Shown here piece by piece: positions 43,000 through 50,831 of a stretch of 56,920 nt of DNA. The stretch is taken from assembly GCA_003164295.1 (NCBI GenBank), contig PLTA01000047.1, forward strand, positions 5,612-62,531. The letters are read 5' to 3'. The stretch comes from Candidatus Bathyarchaeota archaeon. Its GTDB lineage: Archaea > Thermoproteota > Bathyarchaeia > Bathyarchaeales > Bathycorpusculaceae. Made by a program: the position numbers and the translations under genes. Under the pieces are notes generated by a model. The model saw nothing but the letters and a program-made list of their open reading frames with translations. It made no database searches and was not told the origin of the DNA. Each line of letters starts with the position of its first letter. Position 1 is the stretch's first letter.

Positions 43000-43130
43000 T
43001 CCAGAAATTTACCCCATAGAAGAAAGAAGGCTTGCCTGATTTTATCTTATCATCAGAACCTATAAAATAAACAAAATAATTTTTGATTTCCCTTACTTTA
43101 TCCAGGTCAATTCGTGGAAGGCCTTGGTAT
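43000..43130 (+). repeat. local duplication, copy 2 (with 42440-42585)
   Basis: Same block order as 42440-42585: AAATTTACCCCATAGA, ATCATCAGAACCTATAAAAT, CCTTACTTTATCCAGGTCAA, TTCGTGGAAGGCCTTGG. It overlaps the 3' end of the small minus frame at 43093. Confidence 0.5.
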
Positions 43131-43275
43131 CTGAGGATTTGGCAGCTTCGTATAGACTTAAAAATTTGATAAGCTCAGATTGGCTCTGATGGAAGAGAAA
43201 AGAAGCAACTATCCGCCCATAGTTGTTGATGTATTTCGTTTTCTTAAAAAATTGTTTCGGCTGTTTATAGAGCAT
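43093..43275 (-). CDS. possible 60-aa hypothetical protein
   Basis: Reads MLYKQPKQFFKKTKYINNYG, then QSQSELIKFLSLYEAAKSSD and FHELTWIK. No family recognised. A second, degraded copy of its last codons is in the duplication at 42540-42590, which gives mild support. It could be a remnant of a larger gene. Confidence 0.3.
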   Translation of the reverse strand: MLYKQPKQFFKKTKYINNYGRIVASFLFHQSQSELIKFLSLYEAAKSSDTKAFHELTWIK

Positions 43276-43293
43276 TGAAAAGCGGGTGTTTTG

Positions 43294-43458
43294 TTAGAGT
43301 TTTCTTTTGGCTTTGCCGACGTCTTCTTGGATTTTTCCTTTAACTTTTTCGGCTTCGCCTTTAATTATTTGACCAGTATTGCCGGTAACTTTGCCAGCAG
43401 CTACGCGGGTCTTTCCTTCTTCTTTTTTGAGTTTACCTTTAACTTCATCTTTGCTCAT
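43294..43458 (-). CDS. CsbD-family stress protein
   Basis: A 54-aa highly charged protein reading MSKDEVKGKLKKEEGKTRVA, GQIIKGEAEKVKGKIQEDVG and KAKRKL, matching the CsbD (general stress) family of small helical hydrophilic proteins. A GTGAG ribosome site precedes the ATG. A TATA-like element and the GCAGTCACA motif lie about 35-55 bases upstream and are shared with the next two transcription units. Probably induced by osmotic or envelope stress, as in bacteria. Confidence 0.85.
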   Translation of the reverse strand: MSKDEVKGKLKKEEGKTRVAAGKVTGNTGQIIKGEAEKVKGKIQEDVGKAKRKL

Positions 43459-43490
43459 AAAATCTCACTAAAGACTGGTGTCTTCCTATT

Positions 43491-43511
43491 CTATTAAACA
43501 TATGTGACTGC
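43491..43511 (-). promoter_or_regulatory. stress promoter: GCAGTCACA element plus TATA
   Basis: The minus strand reads GCAGTCACATATGTTTAATA. The 9-base element sits directly upstream of the TATA-like TTTAATA; the CsbD start is about 45 bases further. Same element as at 43921 and 44056. Confidence 0.55.
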
Positions 43512-43725
43512 TATTAAGCACTAACAAACAACAGCCTTTGTTTCTTTTCTTTCAAGAATTTAAACTGGAGCTACCTAACGAGAAAAGCCTAGTCGACAGC
43601 GTGAACTTAAATAATTATCTCAAAACGCAGTGATGGCCTAAGTCTACATAGATAAATGCGATTTCATTGTTTTCAAAAAAAGTTGGGAAGCAGCTTCTGG
43701 CGCTGCTTATACTCTTTAGTTGCTG

Positions 43726-43884
43726 TTATACTCTGCGTCCGGTAAGTAGCCGGAAAAGTATTATGATCACGGCTATAACTAGCAGTACCCATATGATGGC
43801 GCCAAGGTTGAAGATAAAAAAGCCTAGAAGCCACAGTATGACAAGAATCGCAGCAACGACGAAAAGAAAATCAAGTACTCCCAT
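43726..43884 (-). CDS. lmo0937/DUF5670-like small membrane protein
   Basis: A 52-aa protein with two membrane helices: MGVLDFLFVVAAILVILWLL then GAIIWVLLVIAVIIILFRLL and a basic end TGRRV. The pattern G-x-L..ILWLLGFF..LGA.I..LLVIA matches the small lmo0937-family proteins often found beside CsbD and PRC-barrel genes. Likely part of an envelope-stress set. Its promoter carries the shared element. Confidence 0.8.
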   Translation of the reverse strand: MGVLDFLFVVAAILVILWLLGFFIFNLGAIIWVLLVIAVIIILFRLLTGRRV

Positions 43885-43920
43885 TTTCAAATACCTACTT
43901 ACCCTTAACTCGCCAGTCTA

Positions 43921-43939
43921 TTTTAAGATGTGTGACTGC
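43921..43939 (-). promoter_or_regulatory. stress promoter: GCAGTCACA element plus TATA
   Basis: The minus strand reads GCAGTCACACATCTTAAAA. Element and TATA-like box are adjacent; the element ends 46 bases before the ATG at 43884, almost the same spacing as for the CsbD gene. Confidence 0.55.
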
Positions 43940-44055
43940 GTATAAACAGTAACAGTTTGCTTTCGGCTTTATTTGACTTCTTTTTTTCTTAAGTGATGTT
44001 TTGTCAATCATATTTTGAACAATAATTAGCTTTTACATCTGTAGTGGTGGTCCCA

Positions 44056-44075
44056 CAGTCACACATACTTAAACC
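44056..44075 (+). promoter_or_regulatory. stress promoter: CAGTCACA element plus TATA
   Basis: The plus strand reads CAGTCACACATACTTAAACC, the same element and TATA-like CTTAAA in the same relative orientation, here about 70 bases before the PRC-barrel ATG. Confidence 0.55.
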
Positions 44076-44135
44076 AACCAATGACCTGTTATAAGGTAAC
44101 TCACGTTTGTGGGTGTTAAAACAAGGTAGTTTATT

Positions 44136-44426
44136 ATGAAAAGTAAAGATTTTATGGATAAAGATGTTTTTGCTTTAGATGAAAAAATCGGCAAAATCAA
44201 AGACATTGACATAGACCCTAATGAGTGGAAAGTTACTCATCTTGAAATTGAATTGGACAAAGCCGTAGCTGAATCAGTGCTTGGCGCAAAGAAAGGCGGA
44301 GTGCATAACAATCTAAACATTTCAGCTTTAGAGAAAGGAACTGGCATGTGGATGGAAAATGGATTGCACTTGAAAGTTGCAAAAGACAAGCTTCACATGT
44401 ACCTAAGCCCCGTAGTTAAAACTTAG
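44136..44426 (+). CDS. PRC-barrel domain protein
   Basis: A 96-aa protein made of one PRC barrel: KDFMDKDVFALDEKIGKIKD, IDIDPNEWKVTHLEIELDK, then a looser C-terminal half. Archaeal single PRC-barrel proteins bind other proteins or nucleic acid, and some associate with cell division factors. It is divergent from the lmo0937-like gene and shares its promoter element, so a stress role is likely. The next gene starts 44 bases later behind GGAGGTG. Confidence 0.82.
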   Translation: MKSKDFMDKDVFALDEKIGKIKDIDIDPNEWKVTHLEIELDKAVAESVLGAKKGGVHNNLNISALEKGTGMWMENGLHLKVAKDKLHMYLSPVVKT

Positions 44427-44469
44427 GCCTGAGCATTTTTTTAGCGTATTTTAGGAGGTGTAACAAATT

Positions 44470-44667
44470 ATGCCAGAACAACATATAGACGTCAAAGAAC
44501 AGATGGCCCAGATGGGTGAAAAATGGAGCGAATTCCAGAAAACTTTTGTTTCCCACTTCAAAGACATGGAAGTTGAAGTTTTAGAATGGAACTTTGGTGT
44601 TGGAAAAACCGGCGACGACACTATCTTTGAAATGAAAGCTAAGGTCGCTGTAAGACAAAAGAAGTAG
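44470..44667 (+). CDS. small acidic stress-cluster protein
   Basis: A 65-aa protein (MPEQHIDVKEQMAQMGEKWS, EFQKTFVSHFKDMEVEVLEW, then a strand FEMKAKVAVRQKK), preceded by an ideal GGAGGTG site. No named family. Its helix-then-strand pattern and its place behind the PRC-barrel gene suggest a co-expressed partner. Confidence 0.65.
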   Translation: MPEQHIDVKEQMAQMGEKWSEFQKTFVSHFKDMEVEVLEWNFGVGKTGDDTIFEMKAKVAVRQKK

Positions 44668-44890
44668 TACTTTTTAGCACACTGGGGTTGAACGAATACC
44701 TATTTCGTTAAGAATAGGATTCATTTTTTTTCCTTTGTTTATTTTTATCTAAGAGTTAATGTCAGCGATCGGTTTTCAGACTTTTATTTTACGAATAGCG
44801 TGAGCCATTATGGAAATGTTATTATTTAATATGTATAAGGCTCAAGATGCTGCTGGTGCAAGCCATGGGCAGATCCTTTGGAAATGTTCT

Positions 44891-45272
44891 CTAATTTAAT
44901 TTGCAAACTTTTGTCAGAAACTCTTTTGCCTCAGGAATAGTATCCTTCCACTTTTCAGCATCAGCAATCCATCGATTACGCCAATCTGGGTCAGGATGAT
45001 CATCATGCCATTGGCTAAAAGCTCCGGAAAATGATCTAGCTTTTTCGTCTAGTTTCTGCTTCTTTTTTTGTTCTTCAGTTGTTAGTTTTTGCAGCGGTTC
45101 TTCTGGAACTAACTTTCGTGAATACCGATAAATATATTTTTCATATACTTCTTTTGAAATTAGCTTTTCCTGGTAGAGCGCTTTAGTTAACAATAGTAGG
45201 CCAGCGTAGGTTTTGCCGACTTCTTTTTGCACTTGATATTTAGTCATTGCCAGATAGAGTTCTGGTGCTAAA
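44891..45272 (-). pseudogene. third gene of the HTH-module family, 5'-truncated copy E
   Basis: From about 45272 the minus strand reads CLAPELYLAMTKYQVQKEVG, KTYAGLLLLTKALYQEKLIS, RKLVPEEPLQKLTTEEQ, DEKARSFSGAFSQWHDDH and TIPEAKEFLTKVCKLN, the full C-terminal three quarters of the family. The open frame extends further (to 45445), but that part is the antisense of another small frame and shows no homology, so homology starts abruptly. Its Trp codon stands where copy B has TAG. Internal ATG (MTKYQ) could still allow translation. Confidence 0.65.
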
Positions 45273-45284
45273 CAGTCAAGAATT

Positions 45285-45434
45285 GTGGAAACGCTTAAAG
45301 AAACCCTCATGATACCCGATAATGGAACATGCTTAGCGAATAAAAAGGCAGCCATCGAAGGATATCCTGAAGCTTTTCCAGAAGAATTAGACCAACTTAA
45401 ACGAAAACGTGAGCTGGTGGAAATAACTGTCTGA
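45285..45434 (+). CDS. small ORF, possible antitoxin fragment
   Basis: Starts at GTG and gives 49 aa: VETLKETLMIPDNGTCLANK, KAAIEGYPEAFPEELDQLKR and ELVEITV. Amino-acid content looks protein-like but no family fits. It abuts the truncated third-gene copy and may mark what recombined with it. Confidence 0.3.
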   Translation: METLKETLMIPDNGTCLANKKAAIEGYPEAFPEELDQLKRKRELVEITV

Positions 45435-45487
45435 GAAACTGCCACACTATCCTACCGTTTTGTCCCAAAATTAAAAATCTCTCAGGT

Positions 45488-46846
45488 TTAAACGCCCAGC
45501 GATTGTATTTCACTCTCTATCCTTTCAGGATTAAACAGCAAAATATCATTGGCTTCATTTAATTCGAACCCTGATTTTGAAAAGAGCACTTTCTTAACAG
45601 TTTTTTTGGTTTTTACTGCTTGAGATGATTCTTCAAGATTGTTGAGGTCCATTAGACCTATTTTTTTGTTTGTCCATTTGCACTCTGCAAAATACATGCA
45701 GGTCTCTGTCTCGGTAATGAAGTCAATCTCTTTTTCTTCGAACTTATTTGGGCTAACCTTCACTTGCCCCCACCAGCGTCCCGCTCGGATTACTTTTTCA
45801 CCTTTGACCTTTAAGTATGCTGCAAAAAAGTCTTTGCAAAACATTTCGAACCTCTTACTGACAAATTCGTTAATCATCTCTTTATTGGGCTGTTCGGGCT
45901 TGCCATAAACATGGGCGAACCAGAAGGCGATAGCGTTATCTTTAATTGAGTATAGTCCTTTCTTGCTTCTTTGGATGTTTTGCCCAAACGGCACGTTCCG
46001 CTCTACAAGTTGAAAGTCTTGATGCAGTGAAATTATATATTTAGAGAGCGTAGTCTGCGATACACCAAGTCTGTTTGCTATTTCGCTGCCTGTGACAACT
46101 CCTGCACCTATCGCTTCTATTATTGAGAAATATTTCTTATAGGAGACTCCGAATTCTTGTCTGAGTACATTTTGCCCTTCTTCCTTGAGAGGTGCGGCGA
46201 CGTCAAAAAAGAGATCATTTACAGGATTCGTAATGCCCCTTTTCTCAAGCAATTCGTAATAGAAAGGCACTCCTCCAAGTATGCAGTAGTTTCTAATCTT
46301 TTCCAAGGCAGCCACCCCTAGATCTTCTTGAATTTCCCAAACAACTCTTAATGTTAATGGTTGAAGAATGAACTGATAACTTGCTCTGTTGAAAAGGGGT
46401 GCCTTTTGCTGGGTGAATATCTTGTTCATCATGCTAACATACGAGCCTGAAAAAATGAGTTTTCTTGAACTTGTTTCCTTGTATTTCTCCCAAATCCTTT
46501 GAAAGACATATGGTATTGAAGCGTTCACTTCGATAAGATTTGGAAACTCATCTATGTAGAGAATCTGTTTCTTTGAGTTGTTGAAAAAGTATTCAAGAGC
46601 TTGTTCCACGCTACTTAGTGAAGGAGTATACCCATCAGCGAGGGCAACTGCAAAATCGCCTGCTACTTGTTTCTCTTCTTTTGGTACTATCAGAATCTTG
46701 ACTGCTTCTTTTTCTTTTAGAAATTCGTTAATGAGCCTGCTCTTGCCAATTCGCCTGCGCCCACTCACTACTATCATCTCTGCGCCTTTTTGGGAACAAG
46801 CTACGCCTAAGGCCTTAAGTTCAGCCTCTCTATCATAGAACTTCAC
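45488..46846 (-). CDS. archaeal ATPase (ATPase_2 with DUF234)
   Basis: A 452-aa archaeal-type AAA ATPase. N-terminal FYDREAELKAL, Walker A GRRRIGKSRL (about 29-38), Walker B ILYIDEFPNL (about 95-104), sensor FSGSYVSMM and the arginine-rich RASYQFILQPLTL. A winged helix (SEIANRLGVSQTTLSKYI, about 255-272) precedes the DUF234 domain with EIDFI and FAECKW, a PD-(D/E)XK-like pattern (D, E-x-K). This is a widespread archaeal family in mobile or defence-rich DNA. Its role is unknown. Confidence 0.88.
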   Translation of the reverse strand: MKFYDREAELKALGVACSQKGAEMIVVSGRRRIGKSRLINEFLKEKEAVKILIVPKEEKQVAGDFAVALADGYTPSLSSVEQALEYFFNNSKKQILYIDEFPNLIEVNASIPYVFQRIWEKYKETSSRKLIFSGSYVSMMNKIFTQQKAPLFNRASYQFILQPLTLRVVWEIQEDLGVAALEKIRNYCILGGVPFYYELLEKRGITNPVNDLFFDVAAPLKEEGQNVLRQEFGVSYKKYFSIIEAIGAGVVTGSEIANRLGVSQTTLSKYIISLHQDFQLVERNVPFGQNIQRSKKGLYSIKDNAIAFWFAHVYGKPEQPNKEMINEFVSKRFEMFCKDFFAAYLKVKGEKVIRAGRWWGQVKVSPNKFEEKEIDFITETETCMYFAECKWTNKKIGLMDLNNLEESSQAVKTKKTVKKVLFSKSGFELNEANDILLFNPERIESEIQSLGV

Positions 46847-46975
46847 ATTATTCTACTCAGGATAATCCTACAGCTGGATAATCTTATAAGTATTGCTTCA
46901 AAAAAATAGTAGCCGCCTGAAAGAATTCAAAAAGACAGCTTCAGTCTTGAAAGTTTCTTCGTGAGTTCAGGGCGC

Positions 46976-47115
46976 GTGCCGTCATCATTCTCCAACCAAA
47001 AAGCGGAGATAAGATGCCATCTAACTGTGATCAGGCGCTTTAACGTTTGCATCTCCACAAGTTGTCACTTTTATTTTGGTTAGTCGTGATTATACATGTT
47101 TTAAGGCTTTGATAG
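46976..47115 (+). repeat. dispersed repeat, both parts joined (copy 7)
   Basis: GTGCCGTCATCATTCTCCAA with GGAGATAAGATGCC, CAGGCGCTTTAACGTTTGCA, GTTGTCACTTTTATTTTGGT and TAGTCGTGATTATACA. Diverged after the core. Hairpin and core parts are contiguous, as at 40846. Confidence 0.7.
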
Positions 47116-47199
47116 TTAAATCAAAATGAAAATCCAGCCTGCTCCAGCCAAAAACACAAATTCTAAAATTTCTTTTTAATCGACCGTGTAAGTGCGCGA

Positions 47200-47619
47200 C
47201 TATGATGGCTTTTTTCCAGTTTGTTGCTCAATTTCGCTTAGCAAAGAAGCTTTGATAATGGGTGTTATCTTTTTCATTAGTCGTAAATCCTCGGTTATTA
47301 GTAGTAGCTCTTTTGCTTTAGCAATGTAAGCGTATGATGCATCATAAAATGTGATTTTCAATTGTGTTGCCGTCTCCAATATTTCTTCTTCGTCATTGGC
47401 TATTTGCAAGACTTCCATAATGGTGAGTGTATGTTTGATTGTTTTAACTATCATTTTTGCTTGTTCTTTTGAGATTTTTGCTTGCAAGAAGTAGTCTTTC
47501 CATACGATGTTTCCCAGCTCGTACCTTGCTAGTTCTAATGTGTAGTTTCCGGTTAAGAGGTCGATTTTGTTTTCTTTAATCGCTTTGAATATGGCTGAGG
47601 CGTCAAATAGGTATTTCAT
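47200..47619 (-). CDS. vapC: VapC toxin (PIN-domain ribonuclease)
   Basis: A 139-aa PIN domain with D6 in KYLFDASAIFKAIK, E36 region in YTLELARYELGN, and D112-like FYDASYAYIAKAKELLLITED. All acidic positions of the nuclease site are present. It overlaps the upstream antitoxin gene by four bases (ATGA), the classic VapBC arrangement. It should cleave RNA when VapB is lost. Confidence 0.87.
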   Translation of the reverse strand: MKYLFDASAIFKAIKENKIDLLTGNYTLELARYELGNIVWKDYFLQAKISKEQAKMIVKTIKHTLTIMEVLQIANDEEEILETATQLKITFYDASYAYIAKAKELLLITEDLRLMKKITPIIKASLLSEIEQQTGKKPS

Positions 47620-47846
47620 CGGCTGTCCCTATCGGCTCTTAAGCTTTTCACTATGTCTTCCATGCTTACTTTGTTGAGAATAGGTTTTAATTTTTCTATT
47701 TCCTCTTTTAGCTCTTCGGTTTCTCTTCTTTTTATCTCATCTTCGATAGCTTTTCTCAGGAGTCTAGACGGTTTAATCTTTAGCCGGTCTATTTTTTCCT
47801 TAAGTTGTTTAGGAATCTTTGTAGAGACCGTTACAGACTTACTCAA
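47616..47846 (-). CDS. vapB: VapB antitoxin
   Basis: About 76 aa from TTG 47846, which follows GGTGAG; an upstream ATG at 47894 adds an unlikely hydrophobic leader. The N-terminal ribbon-helix-helix (SKSVTVSTKIPKQLKEKIDR, IKPSRLLRKAIEDEIKRR) binds operator DNA. The C-terminal helix (LKPILNKVSMEDIVKSLRAD) wraps the toxin. Overlaps vapC. Confidence 0.85.
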   Translation of the reverse strand: MSKSVTVSTKIPKQLKEKIDRLKIKPSRLLRKAIEDEIKRRETEELKEEIEKLKPILNKVSMEDIVKSLRADRDSR

Positions 47847-47917
47847 ATTCTCACCAAAAAGTAGTAATAAAAAGACAGATAAAAGAGTTTCCACAAATTT
47901 CTTACCACACCCTCTGT

Positions 47918-47995
47918 TTTGTTACTCGTGACTATGCCCGTAATAACGCTCTAAAATAATTTAGGTTTAATCTTTCGCAATTTAGTTTTTGTTAT
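47918..47995 (+). repeat. dispersed repeat, right part only (copy 8)
   Basis: TTGTTACTCGTGACTATGCC, CGTAATAACGCTCTAAAATA, ATTTAGGTTTAATCTTTCGC and TTTAGTTTTTG. The segment TTATTCTGGTTAGT seen in other copies is deleted. Confidence 0.72.
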
Positions 47996-48053
47996 GAGTA
48001 TTTAAACAAAGTTAAAGAATACAGAATTATATTTATCGTAAGAATAAGGGCGA

Positions 48054-48266
48054 TTGGCTGTGACTGTGACAGTAAACAGTGATGAAGTAAAGATGGTTCT
48101 TCAGAAACTAGACAGTGTGCAACTTGAACTTTTGAGGTTAAGAGCTATGCTTCTACCTGAAGAAGAAATATCTGAAGAAGAAAAAAAGAAACTTGAAGCA
48201 GCCCGAAACGAAATTGCAAGGGGTCAAAAAATAAGCTTTGACGGTTTAATTAAAGAACTGTGTTGA
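48054..48266 (+). CDS. orphan VapB-like antitoxin
   Basis: A 70-aa protein starting at TTG. A helical N-terminus (DEVKMVLQKLDSVQLELLRL) leads to EEKKKLEAARNEIARGQKIS and FDGLIKEL, the toxin-binding tail common in RelB/VapB-type antitoxins. No toxin follows: the next 330 bases hold only a hairpin (GAGATAATT..GTCTC, about 48280) and a repeat copy. It lies between repeat copies at 47918 and 48391. Confidence 0.6.
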   Translation: MAVTVTVNSDEVKMVLQKLDSVQLELLRLRAMLLPEEEISEEEKKKLEAARNEIARGQKISFDGLIKELC

Positions 48267-48390
48267 TTTAGGTTTGTTCGAGATAATTCTGTCTCAGAGC
48301 GCGATATTTAGGAGAACCGTATTCGTTTTCTTGCTTCTTCTCCTCTGGCTTACCCTAATATTTTAACTATATTTCCTCATTTTAAATTAT

Positions 48391-48455
48391 GTCCCGTTAT
48401 CATTCTCCAACAAAGAGGAGATAGCGAGCACCTAAACGTAACGAGTTGCTTTTAC
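48391..48455 (+). repeat. dispersed repeat, hairpin part only (copy 8b)
   Basis: GTCCCGTTATCATTCTCCAA, then GAGGAGATAGCGAGCACCTA and ACGAGTTGCTTTTA. The stem is slightly weakened (ATAGCG). The core part is absent here. Confidence 0.68.
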
Positions 48456-48599
48456 CGGAAGACAGCAAGAATCAACGCAACAAAGCTTCTTAACCGTTGA
48501 TGCGTGGCTCTTCAATTGCTCAGCTTGTCATACAAACTAACAATACTTATTAATATATACTTACAGTATATACAATAACGGTAATTAGGAGATGACGTC

Positions 48600-48839
48600 A
48601 TGGCCTTAGCCGATCAAAAACAGGTTGCAGTAATAACCGTAAAAGTTCCTCAAGCGTTAAAGAAGGATATGCAGAAAATCGACGTTAACTGGAGCCAGTA
48701 TATCCGGGAATGCTTGCAAAATAAAATAAACGAACAAAAAAAGAGAGAAGCCTTCCACAAACTCGACGAGATAAGAAAAAGGTCCAAACCGGTAACTAAC
48801 GAGGAAATTTTGTCTTGGATTCGAGAAGGAAGGACGTGA
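48600..48839 (+). CDS. vapB: VapB antitoxin
   Basis: A 79-aa ribbon-helix-helix antitoxin: VAVITVKVPQALKKDMQKID, NWSQYIRECLQNKINEQKKR, then a C-terminal toxin-binding helix KPVTNEEILSWIREGRT. An AGGAGATGAC site precedes the ATG and a TATATAC-rich stretch (48557-48572) provides a promoter. Its stop is immediately followed by the PIN gene. Confidence 0.85.
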   Translation: MALADQKQVAVITVKVPQALKKDMQKIDVNWSQYIRECLQNKINEQKKREAFHKLDEIRKRSKPVTNEEILSWIREGRT

Positions 48840-48840
48840 C

Positions 48841-49275
48841 AAGCACACGCTCAAATATGTCTTAGACGCCAGCGTAGCCTTGAAGTGGATTCTGGCGGAT
48901 GAAACATACCAAGAAAATTCGACCAGACTAAAAGAAACCTTTCTAACAGGAACAATTCAAGTCTTTGCTCCCTCATTTATAGTACAAGAAACCGCGAACG
49001 CCTTATGGCTGGCCGTGAAACAAAAGAGAATTCAACAAACGGACGCTCAAGCCGCTCTAGATTCTTTGCAGAACGCAGAATTGAATCTTCACGAATTGTC
49101 TTGGACCGAATCTTCTCAGGTTTTAGCGATAGCCTGCAAAATTGACGTTGCCGTTTATGATGCGGCATACCTTTTCCTCAGCAATAGAATAGACGCTCAA
49201 CTGGTCACGGCTGACAACAGGCTGTATGAAAAATCTAAAGGACAATTCAACGTAATACACCTAAAGGATTACTGA
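48841..49275 (+). CDS. vapC: VapC toxin lacking a standard start codon
   Basis: The PIN domain is complete from KYVLDASVALKWIL (first catalytic Asp), through IVQETANALWLAVK, to IDVAVYDAAYLFLSNRID and LVTADNRLYEK. The first in-frame start codon (TTG 48880) lies after that Asp. Upstream in frame there is only KHTLKYV with CTC where ATG/TTG is expected, and a GTG 48837 in another frame. So the gene uses a non-canonical start, is reached by frameshift from vapB, or carries a small indel. Confidence 0.75.
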   Translation, partial: KHTLKYVLDASVALKWILADETYQENSTRLKETFLTGTIQVFAPSFIVQETANALWLAVKQKRIQQTDAQAALDSLQNAELNLHELSWTESSQVLAIACKIDVAVYDAAYLFLSNRIDAQLVTADNRLYEKSKGQFNVIHLKDY

Positions 49276-49664
49276 GACAAGCAATAAGCTAACATATGAT
49301 CAGAGATAGGAGTGGTCATTGTTTGTTGAGCACTCTATGAACCCTGAAATGGCGACTTTCGTTTTTTCTCAAATTCAAAACAACTCCTCTATGTCCTTTT
49401 CAGTCTAAGTCTCGCTGATATGCCTCAAGCAATCGAAAAAGTCCTTGGCAATGAGGTTCTCGCTATGCGTTGATTTTGCTTTGGGTTTTCGGTGAAATAT
49501 ACAATAAAAATTGAGGTGTAATTTTACACTTTTACACTTTGATTCTAAATGACTGTACGCATAAAAATAGTGTTACTGTCAAGACACAACAACATACGCA
49601 TTTAAGCAAAAAAAAAGTATGATTTTATTTAGAAAGTAATATTATTTTTGGAGGCAATTATTAT
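49276..49664. other. gene-free interval
   Basis: About 390 AT-rich bases. Tandem TTTTACAC repeats occur at 49520-49537. No gene was identified. Confidence 0.4.
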
Positions 49665-49826
49665 ATGATAAAAGAAAGAACCCATTCTTTTATTAGAAAA
49701 ACTCAAAATATTTTGGGAGCATTTTTATGGATTCAAATAAACCGGTTGACTCTGGGAGCAAACAGTAGGACTCTGGATGGCTATCAAGGGCTTCAACAAA
49801 TCTGCCCCATTAATAATGAAACTTAA
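49665..49826 (+). CDS. possible 53-aa protein
   Basis: Begins MIKERTHSFIRKTQNILGAF behind GGAGG (49650-49654). No family. Possibly a leader or a decayed gene; support is the ribosome site only. Confidence 0.3.
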   Translation: MIKERTHSFIRKTQNILGAFLWIQINRLTLGANSRTLDGYQGLQQICPINNET

Positions 49827-49880
49827 AAAAGAAAAAGAAAATGAATCTCGAAATCAAGAACTGGAGGTGAAAAATTAAAG

Positions 49881-50375
49881 ATGAAAACAACAAGATTATT
49901 GCTGCTTCTTCCTTTAGTGCTTCTAATTATGGTACCCATGATCCTCCCAGCTAGCGCTTGCAGTGCAAAGCCAACGTTAGTTACAGGCCAAGCAACAGCT
50001 TCCGGCGTACAAGAGACTGTTCTAAGTAACACAGGCAATACCCTTGTAGCACGCATAACTAGCACACTAACTTTCACTGGAGACTTCCAAGGAACGGGAC
50101 CAGCCACTGCGATAGCCATCATAGATACCTTGACCGGCAAGTTGACGTTCATTGAGCAAGTCACCCTCACAGGAACAATATCCACCAGCAAACCCGGCAC
50201 CGTAAACATCTTGATAATAGGCAATGGCATAATTGGAGGCGCATCCCAAGCACACGACGTTCTATACCATGGAACCGGTGGCCTCGCAGGTCTCCAGGGT
50301 GAAGGAAATCAAGCAACAGCAGCAGGATCTTCCACGACCACCTTTTCACTTCAGATAAACTTCGACAAAAGGTAG
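49881..50375 (+). CDS. secreted beta-barrel protein (DUF3224-like)
   Basis: A 164-aa protein behind a perfect GGAGGTGA. A signal peptide (residues 5-26, LLLLLPLVLLIMVPMILPAS) is followed by a Thr/Gly-rich beta domain with VARITSTLTFTGDFQGTG, LTFIEQVTLTGTISTSKPGT and GGLAGLQGEGNQ, resembling DUF3224/allene-oxide-cyclase-like barrels. Likely extracellular; ligand unknown. Confidence 0.62.
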   Translation: MKTTRLLLLLPLVLLIMVPMILPASACSAKPTLVTGQATASGVQETVLSNTGNTLVARITSTLTFTGDFQGTGPATAIAIIDTLTGKLTFIEQVTLTGTISTSKPGTVNILIIGNGIIGGASQAHDVLYHGTGGLAGLQGEGNQATAAGSSTTTFSLQINFDKR

Positions 50376-50597
50376 TAACCATAAGAAATGATCCCAAACG
50401 CAATCCCAACCCTTTTTTTGCCAAAGCGGTAGGAGCAAAAAGAAAACAGTCTCCATTTTTTCTTTCTTTAAACTTTAGCAGACTATTTCTTTCCAAGATT
50501 GGTAAATGAATCCATGAATTAGTAGGCGACGTTTCTGAAATCTACCTCAAAGCTTATTATAACGAAAGAAGATAGTTTTCTTCGGCGAGTCAGATAA

Positions 50598-50831
50598 ATG
50601 CAGCAAAGTCGAGTAGGTTCGAAAGGAGAGCTATTCCCTTCTAAAGAAATCAGAGAAAAACTAAAACTTTATGCCCACACAAAAGTCATTTACAAAATTG
50701 AAGCTGGAAGACTAATAATTGAGCCAATACCAAGCCTCCAAGAAGTGCTAGAAGAAAAGCCTTCAGTAGAGATAACTCTTGAAGAATTCCACAAACACAG
50801 AAGAGAACTCTCAACGAAGGCTGAAATTTGA
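50598..50831 (+). CDS. vapB: AbrB-type antitoxin
   Basis: A 77-aa swapped-hairpin AbrB/SpoVT protein: RVGSKGELFPSKEIREKLKL, TKVIYKIEAGRLIIEPIPSL, then a toxin-binding tail EITLEEFHKHRRELS. Overlaps the PIN gene by four bases. Binds its own promoter and neutralises the toxin. Confidence 0.85.
   Translation: MQQSRVGSKGELFPSKEIREKLKLYAHTKVIYKIEAGRLIIEPIPSLQEVLEEKPSVEITLEEFHKHRRELSTKAEI

Noticed and set aside
45273..45445. N-terminal extension of the gene at 44891
   Set aside because: It is Ser-rich, has no homology to the other gene 3 copies, and is antisense to a more protein-like small plus-strand frame.
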